A stretch of DNA of 64,000 bases from Litsea cubeba (GCA_012931725.1 CM022949.1:5583660-5647659); one strand, 5' to 3'. Shown: positions 35,772-48,600, numbered from the stretch's first letter. Notes: a model not told the origin generated them from the sequence alone. Numbers and translations: made by a program.

Positions 35772-36135
35772 AGGTCGCTAGGGACGCTGGCGACCCATGT
35801 TCGGATAAGGGTCCCTAGCGACCCATGTATGTAACTAACGTTGGTCCCTAGGGACGCTGGGAAGGAAACAGATGTTCGGATAAGGGTCCCTAGCGACCCA
35901 TGTATATAACTAACGTTGGTCCCTAGGGACGCTGGGAAAGAAACAGATGTTCGGATAAGGGTCCCTAGCGACCCATGTATATAACTAACGTTGGTCCCTA
36001 GGGACGCTGGGAAGGAAACAGATGTTCGGATAAGGGTCCCTAGCGACCCATGTATATAACTAACGTTGGTCCCTAGGGACGCTGGGAAGGAAACAGATTT
36101 TTGGATAAGGGTCCCTAGCGACCCTGGGTAGGAAT
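35772..36135. repeat. 75-bp tandem repeat carrying the MULE TIR palindrome
   Basis: The unit from taagggtccctagcgaccc starts at 35806, 35881, 35956, 36031 and 36106, an exact 75-bp period with few changes. A partial copy precedes it from about 35772. Each unit contains ggtccctagcgaccc and ggtccctagggacgc, the motif that forms the hairpin in both TIRs. The array lies between the convergent transposase and PMD-Ulp1 genes. Confidence 0.95.
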
Positions 36136-36498
36136 TTTATTTTTAAAACAGTTGTTTGGGACGCTTGTAAGGAATTTTATTTTCAAATGACAGTGAATTA
36201 ACATTAAGTAATTATTTTGAAGAAGTTCTCATTCATTCTTCTAAAACGACAAGTTTATTAAATCATACATCAAGCCTTTTCTTGTCAACAAACAGGTTCC
36301 AACCAAACAATGATTACATTATATCACTTTCATCCAAAACAACAAGTTTGTTACAACGATTTGGAACTTCAACATAAAAAAAAATGATGTTCCAAACAAT
36401 AAGTTCATTACGGCATCTTTCAACAAAAATAATAAGTTAATTACAAAGATTTCAGGACACATATTGTCAAGTGCTTTACAATCATCATTGGCAGAAGT

Positions 36499-39400
36499 TT
36501 ATAGAGCTGGGAGGCTTGGGAGATGCAGCCTGTCGGCATTCAGCAACCAACTTCTCTTGAAGATCTCTACCAATATCTTCCGTCGGTAATACGGTATGTC
36601 AGCTTGGGTGAACCTCATCGGGCGACGGTGTATGCAGTGCTCTGCGTATCCTATCGCAAAGAAACCACAATCCGTCCCATTCTGCTGATATGGGATATCA
36701 GTCTTTGTTACGGAAGTCCAAACCCAAGGCTCACCCCATCCGTAATCTTCAAATCGCTGTGTCAACCACAATCTCTGTTTACAAATTGAACAAGAAAAAC
36801 AATCAATAAATTATAGCATACGAAAGGGCAATTCATTTATAATTAAAGAGGCACCACATGTGGGTATTGTACTCACGAAACTATCGCAAATGTTCTGATG
36901 ATAATGGTCACTTTTCAAGCTATTGTAGAATTCCCAGCGATTTTCGTCTGTATAACCGACAAGAAGAGTAAAATGATTGTGAGCATGTAGGATGTAAACG
37001 AGTGTCTTACACTCTTTTGCATCCCATACTCTTGATCCATTCAGGCCAAACGCGGCATCATCTCCGGTTTTTTGTTTCTCTTGCCACCAACTCTATAAAT
37101 GAAAATGGTTGAAGATGTAGACAGTCAGAATATGTAGACAGTCATGACATATACAAAAAAAGGTTGAAGATGTCCAGAAGTTATCCAACTGATTTAAGAC
37201 AATAATAAGTCAGAAAAATAGAGCAAGAGGAGCAATATGAGGTCACGACTTAAACTTTGTTTGTTCTCATGTATTAGTTAATCAAATCACCACAACTGCC
37301 GGCTTCTTTACTTTCTATATTAATATAGAGTTAAAAAAAGAACTAAGACTATAGTAAATCATCACATTCATCAATGTACAAATACTTGTATATTTCAAAA
37401 TGTAACGAAGGGACTTACACATATGCTTGGGTCAGCCAAATATGCATCTTTGCAGCTGCTCCTAATACAATCGAAGTAATAATAAATGACGTTCGTGTCC
37501 AGCATCGTGTCCTCCTCCAATAGTGCATACAGTGTGTCGCTCTTGACCATCGAACATATAGCATCCAGTTCTGTCTTCCTGTAATCCAAAATGGAAAAGC
37601 AATAAGGGTAGTAATAGAATTATAGTACTTGTCTATAACTGTTAATGCGTGCATATCTACCTTGAATTGTAGTACTTGTAGAAGCCATCGAGTATCTCCT
37701 TGTCCAGCTCCGACAGGACATATTCAGACTGAGTTATGGAATGCTGAAATCCTATTAACTTGTCTGGAATTTTTCGTGTCCTAGGTAAATGTTTAAGCCT
37801 CCACACAAGCGACTCAATGGTTGCAGGCGAACGTACAACCACAATGGATCGTTGCTGTACCGGTGGTGGAGTTGTGAACACTTCAGGACAAGGCAAAGTG
37901 GAGAACAGATCCTCGATTGGTACATTTTTAACATCTTCATCAGGTGGGGTAATGTAAACAAACTGATCATGCAACTTGGGTTCTTCAAGATGGTTCTTGG
38001 GGGTTGATACATTCAAAGGAGAATCATCAATGCTTTGTGGTTGTGGCTGTGGCTGTGGCATTCGTCTTTGCTTTTTCTTCTTCGCCGGAGTCTTCGAAGC
38101 AGGCTTCTTTGATACGGCATGCCTAGGACTGAGGACCTGTATAACACAACATTTAATTGCATATTAAAGAAAGAAGTGCATATTAAATACATTTTATAAT
38201 ATTAAACAAAGAATTTCAAGCTTAGTTCCGCCCCTGTTAAACAATTCAAAAGGAACACATGAAAAGAAAAACTAAAGTAGGAAAATGAAGAACCATGTCA
38301 GTAATCTATGAAAAGTATAAGAAAAAAGGTTGTGCCATTAACTAGAGTATTATTATAAAGGTTGTCCAGAACATGAATCCAAAACAATCATCTGGTGGGC
38401 CACCAAAAGCTTGTATTTATCCAAACAGCCCATTTTTCTCATGTACAAGGAATTGAGTAAAATTTTTGAATATTGAGAACATGACATCAGGAAAGCAATT
38501 TGTCCTTGCTTTTAGCTAGCAATATGTGTTATTCAGGCTCACAGCAGGAGGTGTATTAGAATGTAATACATGGTAGTTCTGTTGAACTTTTTCCATAACT
38601 ATCTTATAAGGAAAACTATACAAGAAGATAACTATCTTATGAGGAAAACTGACATGCATCTTTTAATTTATTTTTTGAATTGGATATTGACCTATATTTT
38701 ATTCTTGAATGAAATTATTGCTTGATATCATGGGGTCTATTCTATGTTTTACAGGGGTTTAGAAACAGTATATTCTTACATTTCCAACTTTTTTAAGCCG
38801 AGGTTATGACATTTGTCAAATCTCCTCTGTGTCTCTCCCATATCAAACTTTTTGCCGATTATTTCCACTTGAGACTAGATTGTGAGGCTGATTTTGGATA
38901 TACTCTAGTGTGAAACCAGAAAATATTATATCACTGGTATTCATCAATGAATGGTTAACAAGGTAAACAATATAATTGGTTAGAACATGCTTAGAAGTTA
39001 CAATATATTTTGCCAACGTACCAATTGCTTTTCCTCATCCGATTGGGAACTGCTGCAGGTCTCCGTGTATTGATCGAACGTAGCCTCAACAGCATATTTG
39101 AATTTTCTAATCTTTCCACGCAATGAACTGATGAATCTCTCCATGGACGATGCCGGTTTCTTCTCCATTGCTCGACCGCACGACCGCTCAATGTGATCAA
39201 ATAATTCAAACACCTTGTACACACGTAGCACTTGTCATTTAAAAAATAGTCCCAATATTAAACTTTGAAATTCAAAATAAATGTCATACTCACTCTTTTC
39301 TGCATGACAATGGGCTCATGTTCCGCAGTTTGTTCTGGAACTGCTTCATTGGGTGCATCGTCTGTCCTTGGTCGACCAATGTGCATTATAGTATTCAAAG

Positions 39401-41040
39401 AATACCATGTCATATACTCTTCGGTGTGCTCCATGACCGATGACTTCTTCCCATGCAATACATTGTTATACCTCTTCTCCCATAGCTCTATCTCTGATGA
39501 GTGTACAATACTATAATTTGTCACGACTTTTTCTATCCTCTCTTTTTTGGGAAACGGCGCTACAAAGGGTGGAGGAACAACCTGCCTTAGACCGAACTGT
39601 TTCATGACCCGACCGGTGTTGTGCCTCTCTAGCATCCAAAAGAATACAAGAGGTGCGGAACATGTGAATAAATATCGGTCTTCCTTGGGCACTCGTCTAA
39701 GGAACTGCTTGCCAAGCCTCTTATATGGTTGCTAGTCAAACTATGGAAACGCGATACATAATGTGTTAGTATGTATATAAAAGCGGTGCATAAAAATCTC
39801 CAAAACAAGGAATAAAGTGCTAATTAACTCAATCACCTGCCCGACTGTAAGGTTGTTGAGTTGTTTGCGTACAGTTCTCAGCCTTGTAACGTGGTGGATT
39901 CCTTCTAGCCTGCTGTGCCATGTGCTCATCAAGGGGAACTGAATGTCATTATTGGGCCATGCCCAAGGCTTTATCGATCGACCAATTGCCATCCTCGAAT
40001 AAGCCCATATCTGCAAAGTTGTAAAAAACATATTGTTGTTAGTGCGTACCAAGTTTGTAAAAGACTAAGGAATTCAGCAATACACATTCATTAATGAGTA
40101 CCTGGAGCAGCTGGAGAGGGCCTGACAAAGTCTTGAATGTATGTTCGAACGCATCACTCTCATCTGTTGGGTCGATGCCAACAGGTTTGCCATCCGGACC
40201 AACCTCCATTTTTTTAAGCCCAGCCCACCTCACTCCTTTGTTCAACATTCTATATAGGTTGGCCAAACATGCGGGGGCCCAGGCATAGGGTTTGAAATCC
40301 CTAAATAATTCAAGTGCATATGCGGGCCCCCTAGAAGAAGAAGCGTTTGAATTAATCTGTCCCGAAACTAAGAAAAATAGATAGGCTCTAGTATTGTAAA
40401 CCTCCTGCTCTGGACTGAGTTTCTTTTTTTTCTTCTTCTTCTTATTTCCTTCATCATCTTGAATCCGGAAGTGTTGCTGCAACCATGTGTACTTAATGGA
40501 TATTCCATTAAAATCTACACCAATCTGGGGTCGAACGCCTAGTAATTCTTCACACACATCTGCGACGTTTCCTTGAGGAAATGTTTTACCAGTGACAGCT
40601 GCTCCATTGATCGGTAATCCATAGATGTATGCAACATCCTCAAGTGTCACTGTCGCCTCACCGGTGGGGAAGTGAAATGTGTTTGTTTCCGGGCGCCACC
40701 GTTCCACCAAACCAGTAATCAATGCGTGATCTATCCTAATCCACCTCATCTGTGCAAGGTGGTATAGTCCGGACATACGAACATATTCTAGTTGCCTCTC
40801 GTTTAGATGCCATGTCCCGTAATCAGGGTTGGTCGGAATGCATCTATAAGTACCAAGCTCCTGTCAAAATGTAAAAGATAAAATGTAAAAAAACATGCAT
40901 TGATATTCAATTGAAAGATGGAAGGTGGTTTAGCAACGTACAATCCCATTATGTATGGCGGATGAGATGTGTGTTTCCTGTTCAGTAAGAAGTTGAACTG
41001 GGGCATTGTCTTTCGCATTGCTGCTCTCTGCTTCGGACAT
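36499..41040 (-). CDS. PMD-Ulp1 fusion: plant mobile domain plus C48 cysteine protease
   Basis: Nine exons on -: 41040-40942, 40860-40102, 40010-39837, 39740-39294, 39213-39022, 38136-37661, 37578-37419, 37092-36877, 36774-36499. All have GT-AG borders and keep one frame (932 codons plus stop). Residues about 34-490 are a PMD (PF10536-like: HALITGLVERWRPETNTFHF, VTLEDVAYIYGLPING, MKQFGLRQ). A basic NLS-like segment (KKPASKTPAKKKKQRR, about 567) and a Pro-Gln run follow. Residues about 730-920 are a Ulp1/SENP peptidase with HFTLLVGY (His about 809), FYNSL (Asn about 826), and QQNGTDCGFF (Cys about 877). PMD proteins MAIN/MAIL1 act in the nucleus; Ulp1 cleaves SUMO or related conjugates. One in-frame TAG (39732-39734) lies at the start of exon 4; an acceptor using that AG (exon start 39731) would skip it. 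Confidence 0.85.
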
Positions 41041-42877
41041 CTGTAAGTTACAATCAAAAGCAACAATATTAACACATAACAATATTACCTCAATCATTGC
41101 TAATTCTTTCCTTCATTTGACCAAAAAAAAAAAATAGAGAGTATATGAATACAAAATCCTAAATGATAAACTAAAAGAAAGGTAATCATCATCATTACAA
41201 AGAGCCCACAACAGAATTATATTGCGATAAACTCTTAGAGGGTCGGGTTCAATACATGTGTACACTCTTTTTCTTATATGAGTCTATATTGAATGGTCTT
41301 TAAGAAATAGAGTATTGGTCCCTCTATCACATTGGCTTATTTATTTAAAAGTGAAAATGACAAGTATACTATAGGTAATCCAAATTCACATAAGAGCAAA
41401 TATAAAACCAAATAACAGAATGCAAATAAAAAGCCAAAACCAAGTTCCAAAATGGGGTCATTTGGATGTAAAGACTACAGCTTCTGGAAATTAATCTCCA
41501 ACTTTTTCCGTACAACCAAATATACTTTAAATATAATTTTTTCCTTTTTAATCATGAGCACCTTATAGTGACTTTTCAATTATGAGCACCTTCTACTGCT
41601 GTGTCAGGGGCTCAATATCCAAATATACCTTCCAAGTTATTTATTTTACTAAATATACTTCAAGAGAGTGTCCAAACTATAGATCTTTTAACCTGCATGA
41701 GAGGATGCTAATCCTCATTTATGCAAAGAATCCCCACACACAGAATAGACATGGTTATGCTTAACCTGTTTGGCAGACTTTTATCTAACTCTATGCACCA
41801 TTTTAAACAGGTGGGTGCACGTTGAGTGGACAATGTGGGGGCACATATCTTTGTCCATAAAAGGAAAGATGGTGTGATTGTGCCATCTGGAACCATCTCC
41901 AAGTGATCTGCCTACCTATAAAGCTCCCACTTCTTGTGACCATTCCCTAATTCCCAAGCACCTTGCTCTCATTTAATTGCAAGTGTACATCTGGACAAGT
42001 ACAGTGCTTGATCTGTTTATGACTTTTAATTTTCACGGGCTATTATCATTTATAAATCACTGAAGAAAAAAGGAATTATCGCAAGCCTTCATAGCAGTTT
42101 GCCTCCGGATGCCACAATGACAGTGTATTGTTGTTCAAACATGGTAATTTTTTTTTTTTTGAGGATCATGTAAGCACTGAGGTTGATTTCACTGTTAATT
42201 TGTAAAAATGCAACTTTTAACAATCAATCACAACTCTTAAGCATAAATCACTACACAAAAATACACCACACATTTACAGATGATATTAGATTAGAATGGA
42301 TTGTCATTTACACACTATGTATCAATGAGATAGGAGATTCCACAGCAACTTAAGAAAAAAACCTCATTTTAAAATAATCAGTTTGAATGGAGATTAGAGT
42401 GATGAACATGAAGACCTAATTAAGGAACTTGATTTATATGTGCATTTGTCTTTTGCAAGCGATTCAAAACAGATAATAATATAATCTACCACTCTAGGCT
42501 TCTCTGCCCATTGTCATCCAGAAAGGGCTAAAACCATTTTTAGGGCATTTTTCTTGCTATCAATTAATGCTACACAAGGATGACAAAGAAACCCTTTTAG
42601 AGAGGCGATTCTCAAGTGGAGAGTAGATGTCTGCCACAAGGAAACATTATACAAAGCTAAAGGCATGTTGAACGATGAGGCCATGACCTAGACGACAAAG
42701 GAAAGCATACAAAAGATAATACCTTCGACAAAGTTGGAGGGGACCGCAGTTGATAAGAGGGCGAGGAAGACGACGTTGACGAGGGAGGGGACCACAGTGT
42801 CGCCCAAGGCAGAGGACAGATGAGGGAGGGACCACAGCGTCGCACAAGAGGCAAACCAGGCTTGGCGAGGAAGACAC
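41041..42877 (-). promoter_or_regulatory. 5' UTR and leader intron of the PMD-Ulp1 gene (inferred)
   Basis: The start codon at 41040 follows a splice acceptor (cttacag|atg) directly, so a 5' UTR exon must lie upstream. A GC-richer block at about 42722-42877 on the minus strand ends in gaag|gtatta, a plausible donor, giving a leader intron of about 1.7 kb. The adjoining TIR would carry the promoter. Exact transcription start unknown. Confidence 0.5.
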
Positions 42878-43103
42878 TGACAACGAAAGAGGGAAAAAAC
42901 AATTTTTTCGTTATACTTTCTATACAGCCCAGGGTCCCTAGCGACCCTTAACGCTATAAAAATAGGGTCGCTAGGGACGCTAGTTGAAAGTGCTAAAAAA
43001 AAAACACCATCTCGTGAAAATTGACTGATATGGTGCAATGGAGGTTAAAAATACTCTTTTAGCCCACTGGACATGTAATGTGTTTTTTTTTGGTAAAATC
43101 CTC
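42878..43103. repeat. Right TIR of the MULE
   Basis: 226 bp, the inverted counterpart of 31759-31989, with the same 15-bp stem at 42934-42948 and 42964-42978. It is followed by TSD aaaatataa. Confidence 0.93.
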
Positions 43104-43112
43104 AAAATATAA

Positions 43113-44580
43113 ATACATCTAAATTTATTGGATATATTCATTTTATGAATGACAAATATCATGTAATAGTTTTATATCTTAAGTTGGATTTTGAGAAATT
43201 TATAAAAACGGTTTGAAAAATATAAATACATCTAAATTTATTGGATATATTCATTTTCTCATATAAAAGTAGTGATACTGGCAAACATGGTAATGTGTTT
43301 TATGCATTTGTAAGTTGTAACATTTGACTGTGTGGCATTTCCATATATAACATATTTCTATCAAATGAGTGATAGGCAAATGAACCCTTACTTCCTTTGT
43401 AGACAGTGGAGATGTAAATAAATACTACAGAAATGTGGTGGCTAATGTCAAGAAAATTATGGATATTCCATGTCACAATTAAGCAATCTTAAACTGCTCG
43501 TTGACATTTTAGTCTTCATCAGTGAAAAAGTCATTGACTGTTGCCCTTTTGTTGACATTTGATCTCCAACTAAAAGAAAAAAAAAATCAATTAGCAAGTT
43601 TCCTTTCCCAAGGGGTAGGGGAGGTATTGTGTGGTTTAGTGTTACCCACCTGTCCCACTAGTTATACCATCTTAATTCTTGGTTATAAGCCCCCAACGCT
43701 TACTATTGACTTTCTTTTCACCAATGATTCAATGCAAAGGTGGTAGGCATTCAATAAATTAACCTAAGATTTGTGTCAATTCTAAAGGTTGTGTTGCTGG
43801 TCCATATGGATTATTTATGGGTGGAAAACATGAAGAAAAGGAAAAGAAGAGCCACCCAATCAAAATGGGCACTGTTTTGAGAATTTCAAAGCCTATCTAA
43901 ATCTTAGACAATAAATAAAGTGGGATGGGTGCCAAAATTTTTCATGACAGAGTGCCTACACAAACACAACTCATGTATCATAATTGGGTGGGCTTTCATT
44001 GATCATAGGATGGGGGTACTTGGGCCTCACAAATTGGTATATTAAACCATAAATCCAAGTTAGCCAACCAAATGACAACTCAGCCATAATCTTTGTTACT
44101 CCAGTGATGATCTTCAGCCTTGTAATGAAAGGAAAAACTTATGTTAAATTCTCAATTTGTCCTTACACTTTCCTGGCCCAATGACCAGTGCCCTTGAGAG
44201 ATGCTTACTTACCCCACCATCAAATCACTTGAGGAAGGGAGGTATGCTATTCAAATCTGCATCTTATGAGGATTAAAAGTGAATATCATTTCAATGCTCT
44301 CCACTAGAAGAAATCCCTTTTTTTCTTTTTATAACTTTTTGGACAAAGTTTCCATCCTTTTCGAGAACCGACTATTCTCTGACATGTCAAGTTCCTGCCT
44401 TCTTCACGCACGAGATAAATCAGATGTTATCTGCGCAAGTGACCCCAAGGATAGAGAGCGAGTTCAAAACCACAGCCACCGGTTCTCAAACTGTGATCCA
44501 ATTGCGCCACCTGTTCGAATTTACTATAAGGAATCTCACGACCTAAGTTTTCTTTTCCTTTATTTAATCACCTTTGTCTA
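43113..44580. other. Intergenic between the MULE and the PP2C gene
   Basis: No gene recognised. The first 130 bp contain the second copy of the tandem repeat into which the MULE inserted. Confidence 0.4.
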
Positions 44581-44827
44581 ATCATTCATCTAAGAGTAGA
44601 CCCTAAGTTGTTGGTCTTGTCAACTATAACATTAGCATGCAAAGATCATGAAATCATAAAAAACTATAAACTAATATCATTGTAAACAATCCTTCCCTAA
44701 TCAAATCATTCATCTAAGAGTAGACCCTAAGTTGTTGGTCTTGTCAACTATAACATTAGCATGCAAAGATCATGAAATCATAAAAAACTATAAACTAATA
44801 TCATTGTAAACAATCCTTCCCTAATCA
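44581..44827. repeat. 124-bp perfect or near-perfect tandem duplication
   Basis: The unit beginning atcattcatctaagagtaga starts at 44581 and again at 44705 and is essentially identical, marking a recent duplication about 0.8 kb upstream of the PP2C start codon. Confidence 0.9.
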
Positions 44828-45099
44828 AAGGAAACAATGCATGTAGATTCTAGATTGAATAATTATAGACCAACAAAGCACCACCTAATCCATTAAACCA
44901 CAAACCAATAAAATCCTAAAATATAAAAAAAACAGATCATCCATGGTGGACCCAATTCAGATCAAATGGCTCAGATAAGATGGCCCACAACATGATCATA
45001 GCCAGATGAGGTGGCCCACCCAAGATGGCAAGTTTGACCAAGTCATGGGAAAAATGGCAACCTTGACATACACGAATGCCACGTGTATATGTCTGTTTT

Positions 45100-45620
45100 T
45101 TTGGCATGAAGAAGCAGAAATCCCCGCCTCTTTCTCCCTCTCTCTCTTTCTGGTTTTTTCTGTCGCTGGCTTTCGCCTCGTGTATTGCTTTGCTTCTTCC
45201 AAATCAATCCCACCAAACAAAAACCCAAGATTCTCAAATCCCAATCTCATCTCTCCCTTACATGGGTAAGATCAAGGGTTTTCTCTTTCATTCTTTGCGA
45301 ATTATTCTCTATCTAGATCGAATCGATCGATTTCGTGCATTGGGAGTTTCAGATCTTGTTGGTTCTGTTCGAATTCAGCTAGGTTTAGGTTTGATTTTGA
45401 TAAAGTTTCGATCTTTGGGAATTTGGATTTGAATTTGTGCGTTTTTCCTGTTTGGGGTGCAGGATAGGTTGCGGATCTCGAAAGGGGAGGCGGCGATGAG
45501 GTGGTTTTGGAGATCCTGAGCGTTTTTTTGCTGGATCGGTTCTTCTTTTTCTCTGTTCGATTCTCTTTCTTCGACATTTGAGACTTTGGGTTTTGATTTT
45601 CCTGAATTCGGATCGGCCCC
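45100..45620 (+). promoter_or_regulatory. PP2C 5' UTR with leader intron (inferred)
   Basis: A pyrimidine-rich tctttctccctctctctctt stretch at about 45128, typical of plant 5' UTRs, leads to a donor at 45266 (acatgg|gtaaga). An acceptor follows at 45461-45462 (ggtgcag|gatagg). A leader intron of about 197 nt would thus precede the start codon at 45621. The transcription start was not pinpointed. Confidence 0.55.
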
Positions 45621-48600
45621 ATGGGACATATGAATCCCGTTGTGTCGACAAGCCGTGTGGAGGGCGAGGAATCCCCTGTTAGCGGCGGAGGCGTCAGGTG
45701 ATATCATCTAACTCCATCTCTCTCTGTAATGTTTAGTTTTATTGTTATTGATTTGTGATATTGTTTTTGTATTGGCTGTGGAATGTTTGGATGGTGTGGT
45801 TATTCTGATAATTATGGATTGGGTTGGTATGGGTTTTGGGTCGGGTGATGAAATTTTAGAAAATTTGGATTCAAACAAGGGAGAGAATGATTTGGTAGTG
45901 TTGCCATTAGGGCCTGAGGTAGTAGTAGAAGAAAGGTGGATTATAATGTTATTCATTTGATTACAGACATCTTGAATATTTTTGTATCTTTCTTGGCAAA
46001 TTAAATGTCGTGTTTGGTATTTAATGTACAAGCGGAATTTTGGTCTGATGCAGTTGGCATCCTACCCTTTCCAAAGTTGAAATACCATGGAATCTCTTCT
46101 ATGGTTGCACTACAAATGAAGGGCAAAAATTGTCTTAAATAAAGCCTGGCTGAAAACTTATAGTATGGGGATTTTTTTTTTGTTGATATTATTCACTCTA
46201 GAACCCATCACATAAACGGTTTGGGGTTTGGATCACCGCACGCGAATCTAATGCAGGGCTGTAAAAGGGCGCGCGCCTAGGCGCGAGGCGCACTAGTTGG
46301 GCTTCAAATACCTCGAAGTGAGTGAGACGCAGCGCAGCCTAGGCATGCGCCTTAGGTCTGGGGCTTTTTTTTTTAAACACATCATCAGGCTATCACCAAT
46401 TTCTCATTAGGGGTGGGGGCAGCCATTGATATTTTTGATTGCTTGGTCTGGGGGCTTTTTTTTTTTTTTTTTCAAACAGTTATCAATTGGCAAACCATCA
46501 CCAATTTTTCTCATCCATCAGTGTGGGTGGGGCCTTATTTTGGTTTGATGTGGATCGTCTTCATTTGGTGATGATGATGGTGATGTGGATATGGTCATGG
46601 GCCATGATGGGGATGAGTTGATTATTTGGATTTTGGAGATATACATTTTGATATTTTTAGACTGATGTTTTAGAATGAATATTTTGCATTTAGATCATGA
46701 ATGAGCTCATGAGTGGTCCACATAACATAATACTATGCATCTTATCTACTTAAAACTGAAGGTCCACTGATGCATAACACCAGGTTGAATGATTTGATTT
46801 TGGGGCCTTTGTTTCAGTCTTTTTCAGTTGCATTTTTCTACAGTTATACTTTTTGTTCCTTTTGTTAATCAAATGATGCTTGCTGGGCTGGAATTTGGAT
46901 TACACATTGCTCATTGAATTTTGAATTATCTGTCTAATCCAAAATATCTATTTTTTTATCCACAATGAGCGCCTCACTTCATTGAAGCTCGCTCCTCGCC
47001 TTGCGCCTAGGCCCCAGGAGACCTTAGTGCCTTGATGCGCCTCTCGCTTTTAAAAACACTGGTCCAATGCATGAAGGTTCAAATTACAATACATTTGTGA
47101 TGAAGCATTACCCTTCTATTCTTCTTATCCCATTTTGTTGAGTCTATTATCTTATCTGATTCTAGATAGTCCGCGGGTTTTGGGGTTTAGAGTGTGTTTG
47201 GTTCGGCTCCTTAAAAATTCAAACATGCTTTTTTTGAAAATAGCTTATAAAAATCCTACTTCTTCAAAGTAACTTTTTAAGAGAAAATATTGTTTGGTTA
47301 ACTCAACTTTTTCATTTACTTTTTAATAGTAAAAGCATCCAAGGTTGTTTGGTTATACATGCAGGAAGCAACTTTTATCATACAATATTCAAATAATTTT
47401 ATATAAATCTTTGTAAACAATAAATTACACAATATGCAAGAGCCTTGTAAGTAAATAAAATGACCCCACATCAAACCATAGATGTGCTATTTCATGAAGG
47501 CCCCAAGTCAAAGCCACTTGAATTTATAAGTCTTTACAAAAATAACAAAAAAAATTAAATTTAACATAATGTTATCTTGCATTCATATGAAAAACGTCAA
47601 ACATATTTTGAAAAGTTAATAATATACTTCAAATATTTACCCCCCTTCCCCCTACCCCCACACCAAAAAAAAAAAAAAAAAAAAAAAAGGAGAAAGAGAT
47701 AGAAAAGAAGAGAAAAAATACATTGAATAAAAAACTTCAAATAAAATAACACAAATCCACCACTTTGAGTACGTGCAACAAATATTGCATCAGCAATGGC
47801 ATCTCATCCAAAATAATTTCCTTAGTTAGAGAATATACATATTTTTCTTTGATTCTTATTAGCAAAAAAATTGTCTAAAGAGAGGAAGGCCGGTAGTGTT
47901 CCGGTTTTGTTGGCTGAGTGGGTTCATGGCTAGAGATTGTTGGGAAGAAGGTGAAGCGGAAGAAGGTTAAGAACTGAGTGGGTCGGAATATTGGTGGAGA
48001 CAGGGTCAAAGATTTGAAAGTAAAATGGGGAGAAGAAAGATTGGCGATGGATGGTTGGGTATAATGAACCTGTGATGAAGAGAACTCTAAATTTGAGGCT
48101 ACAATTGGTGGGTATATATGCTTATCAATTGATGCATGAAGGGTGGGGCAGAGCTGATTGGGATCAGTAACGTGAGGCTGTAACATGTGGTTGTCGGTTG
48201 ATAGGGTCCTTGGGATAGGGTCTGAAGAAAAGAGAGATGGCAAAGAGGGTCTGGGATTATGAGGAAAAAAGAGGGTGAGGCGTCTCAGAAGTATGCAAAA
48301 CAACCATGAATGAGGGGAGGGAAATGAGTCCTGATCCTCTATCTAGTACTACCCCATAACCGTGTAACACTTGTGTCGAACTCTATCATGGGGCCCACAT
48401 AGAGATCATCCCGACCGTTCAAGTTGAAAAATGTCATCCCCTCCAATTAAGGGCATGTTTCTTTGCAGGAATTTTTGGAATTCATGTCCACTGGAATTTG
48501 TAGAATTTGAGATGCTGAAATTCTGAAATGCTACAGAATTCTAGCATTCCTAAATTCTCCATTTCTTTCATACTAGAATTTCTGCAAACTTGAATTCCAC

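Larger units (their letters stand above)
31759..43103. mobile_element. Complete Mutator-like element (MULE), 11,345 bp, with transposase and PMD-Ulp1 genes
   Basis: Long terminal inverted repeats (31759-31989 and 42878-43103) begin gaggattttacca and are flanked by a perfect 9-bp TSD, aaaatataa (31750-31758, 43104-43112), the Mutator signature. Inside are two convergent genes: a MuDRA-type transposase (+) and a gene fusing a plant mobile domain to a Ulp1 protease (-). A 75-bp tandem repeat lies between their 3' ends. The layout matches maize MuDR, with the second gene replaced. Confidence 0.95.

Noticed and set aside
35806..36130. Regular repeat array resembling a CRISPR
   Set aside because: Units are contiguous 75-bp tandem repeats with no variable spacers, in a plant genome.
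36499..41040. PMD-Ulp1 as a captured single-copy host gene
   Set aside because: It lies wholly within the TIRs, convergent with the transposase and next to its motif array, so it is better read as a resident gene of the element. Host capture further back cannot be excluded.
44455..44520. Box B-like gcgagttcaaaacc, possible SINE
   Set aside because: No box A at the right distance and no poly(A) tail or TSD.
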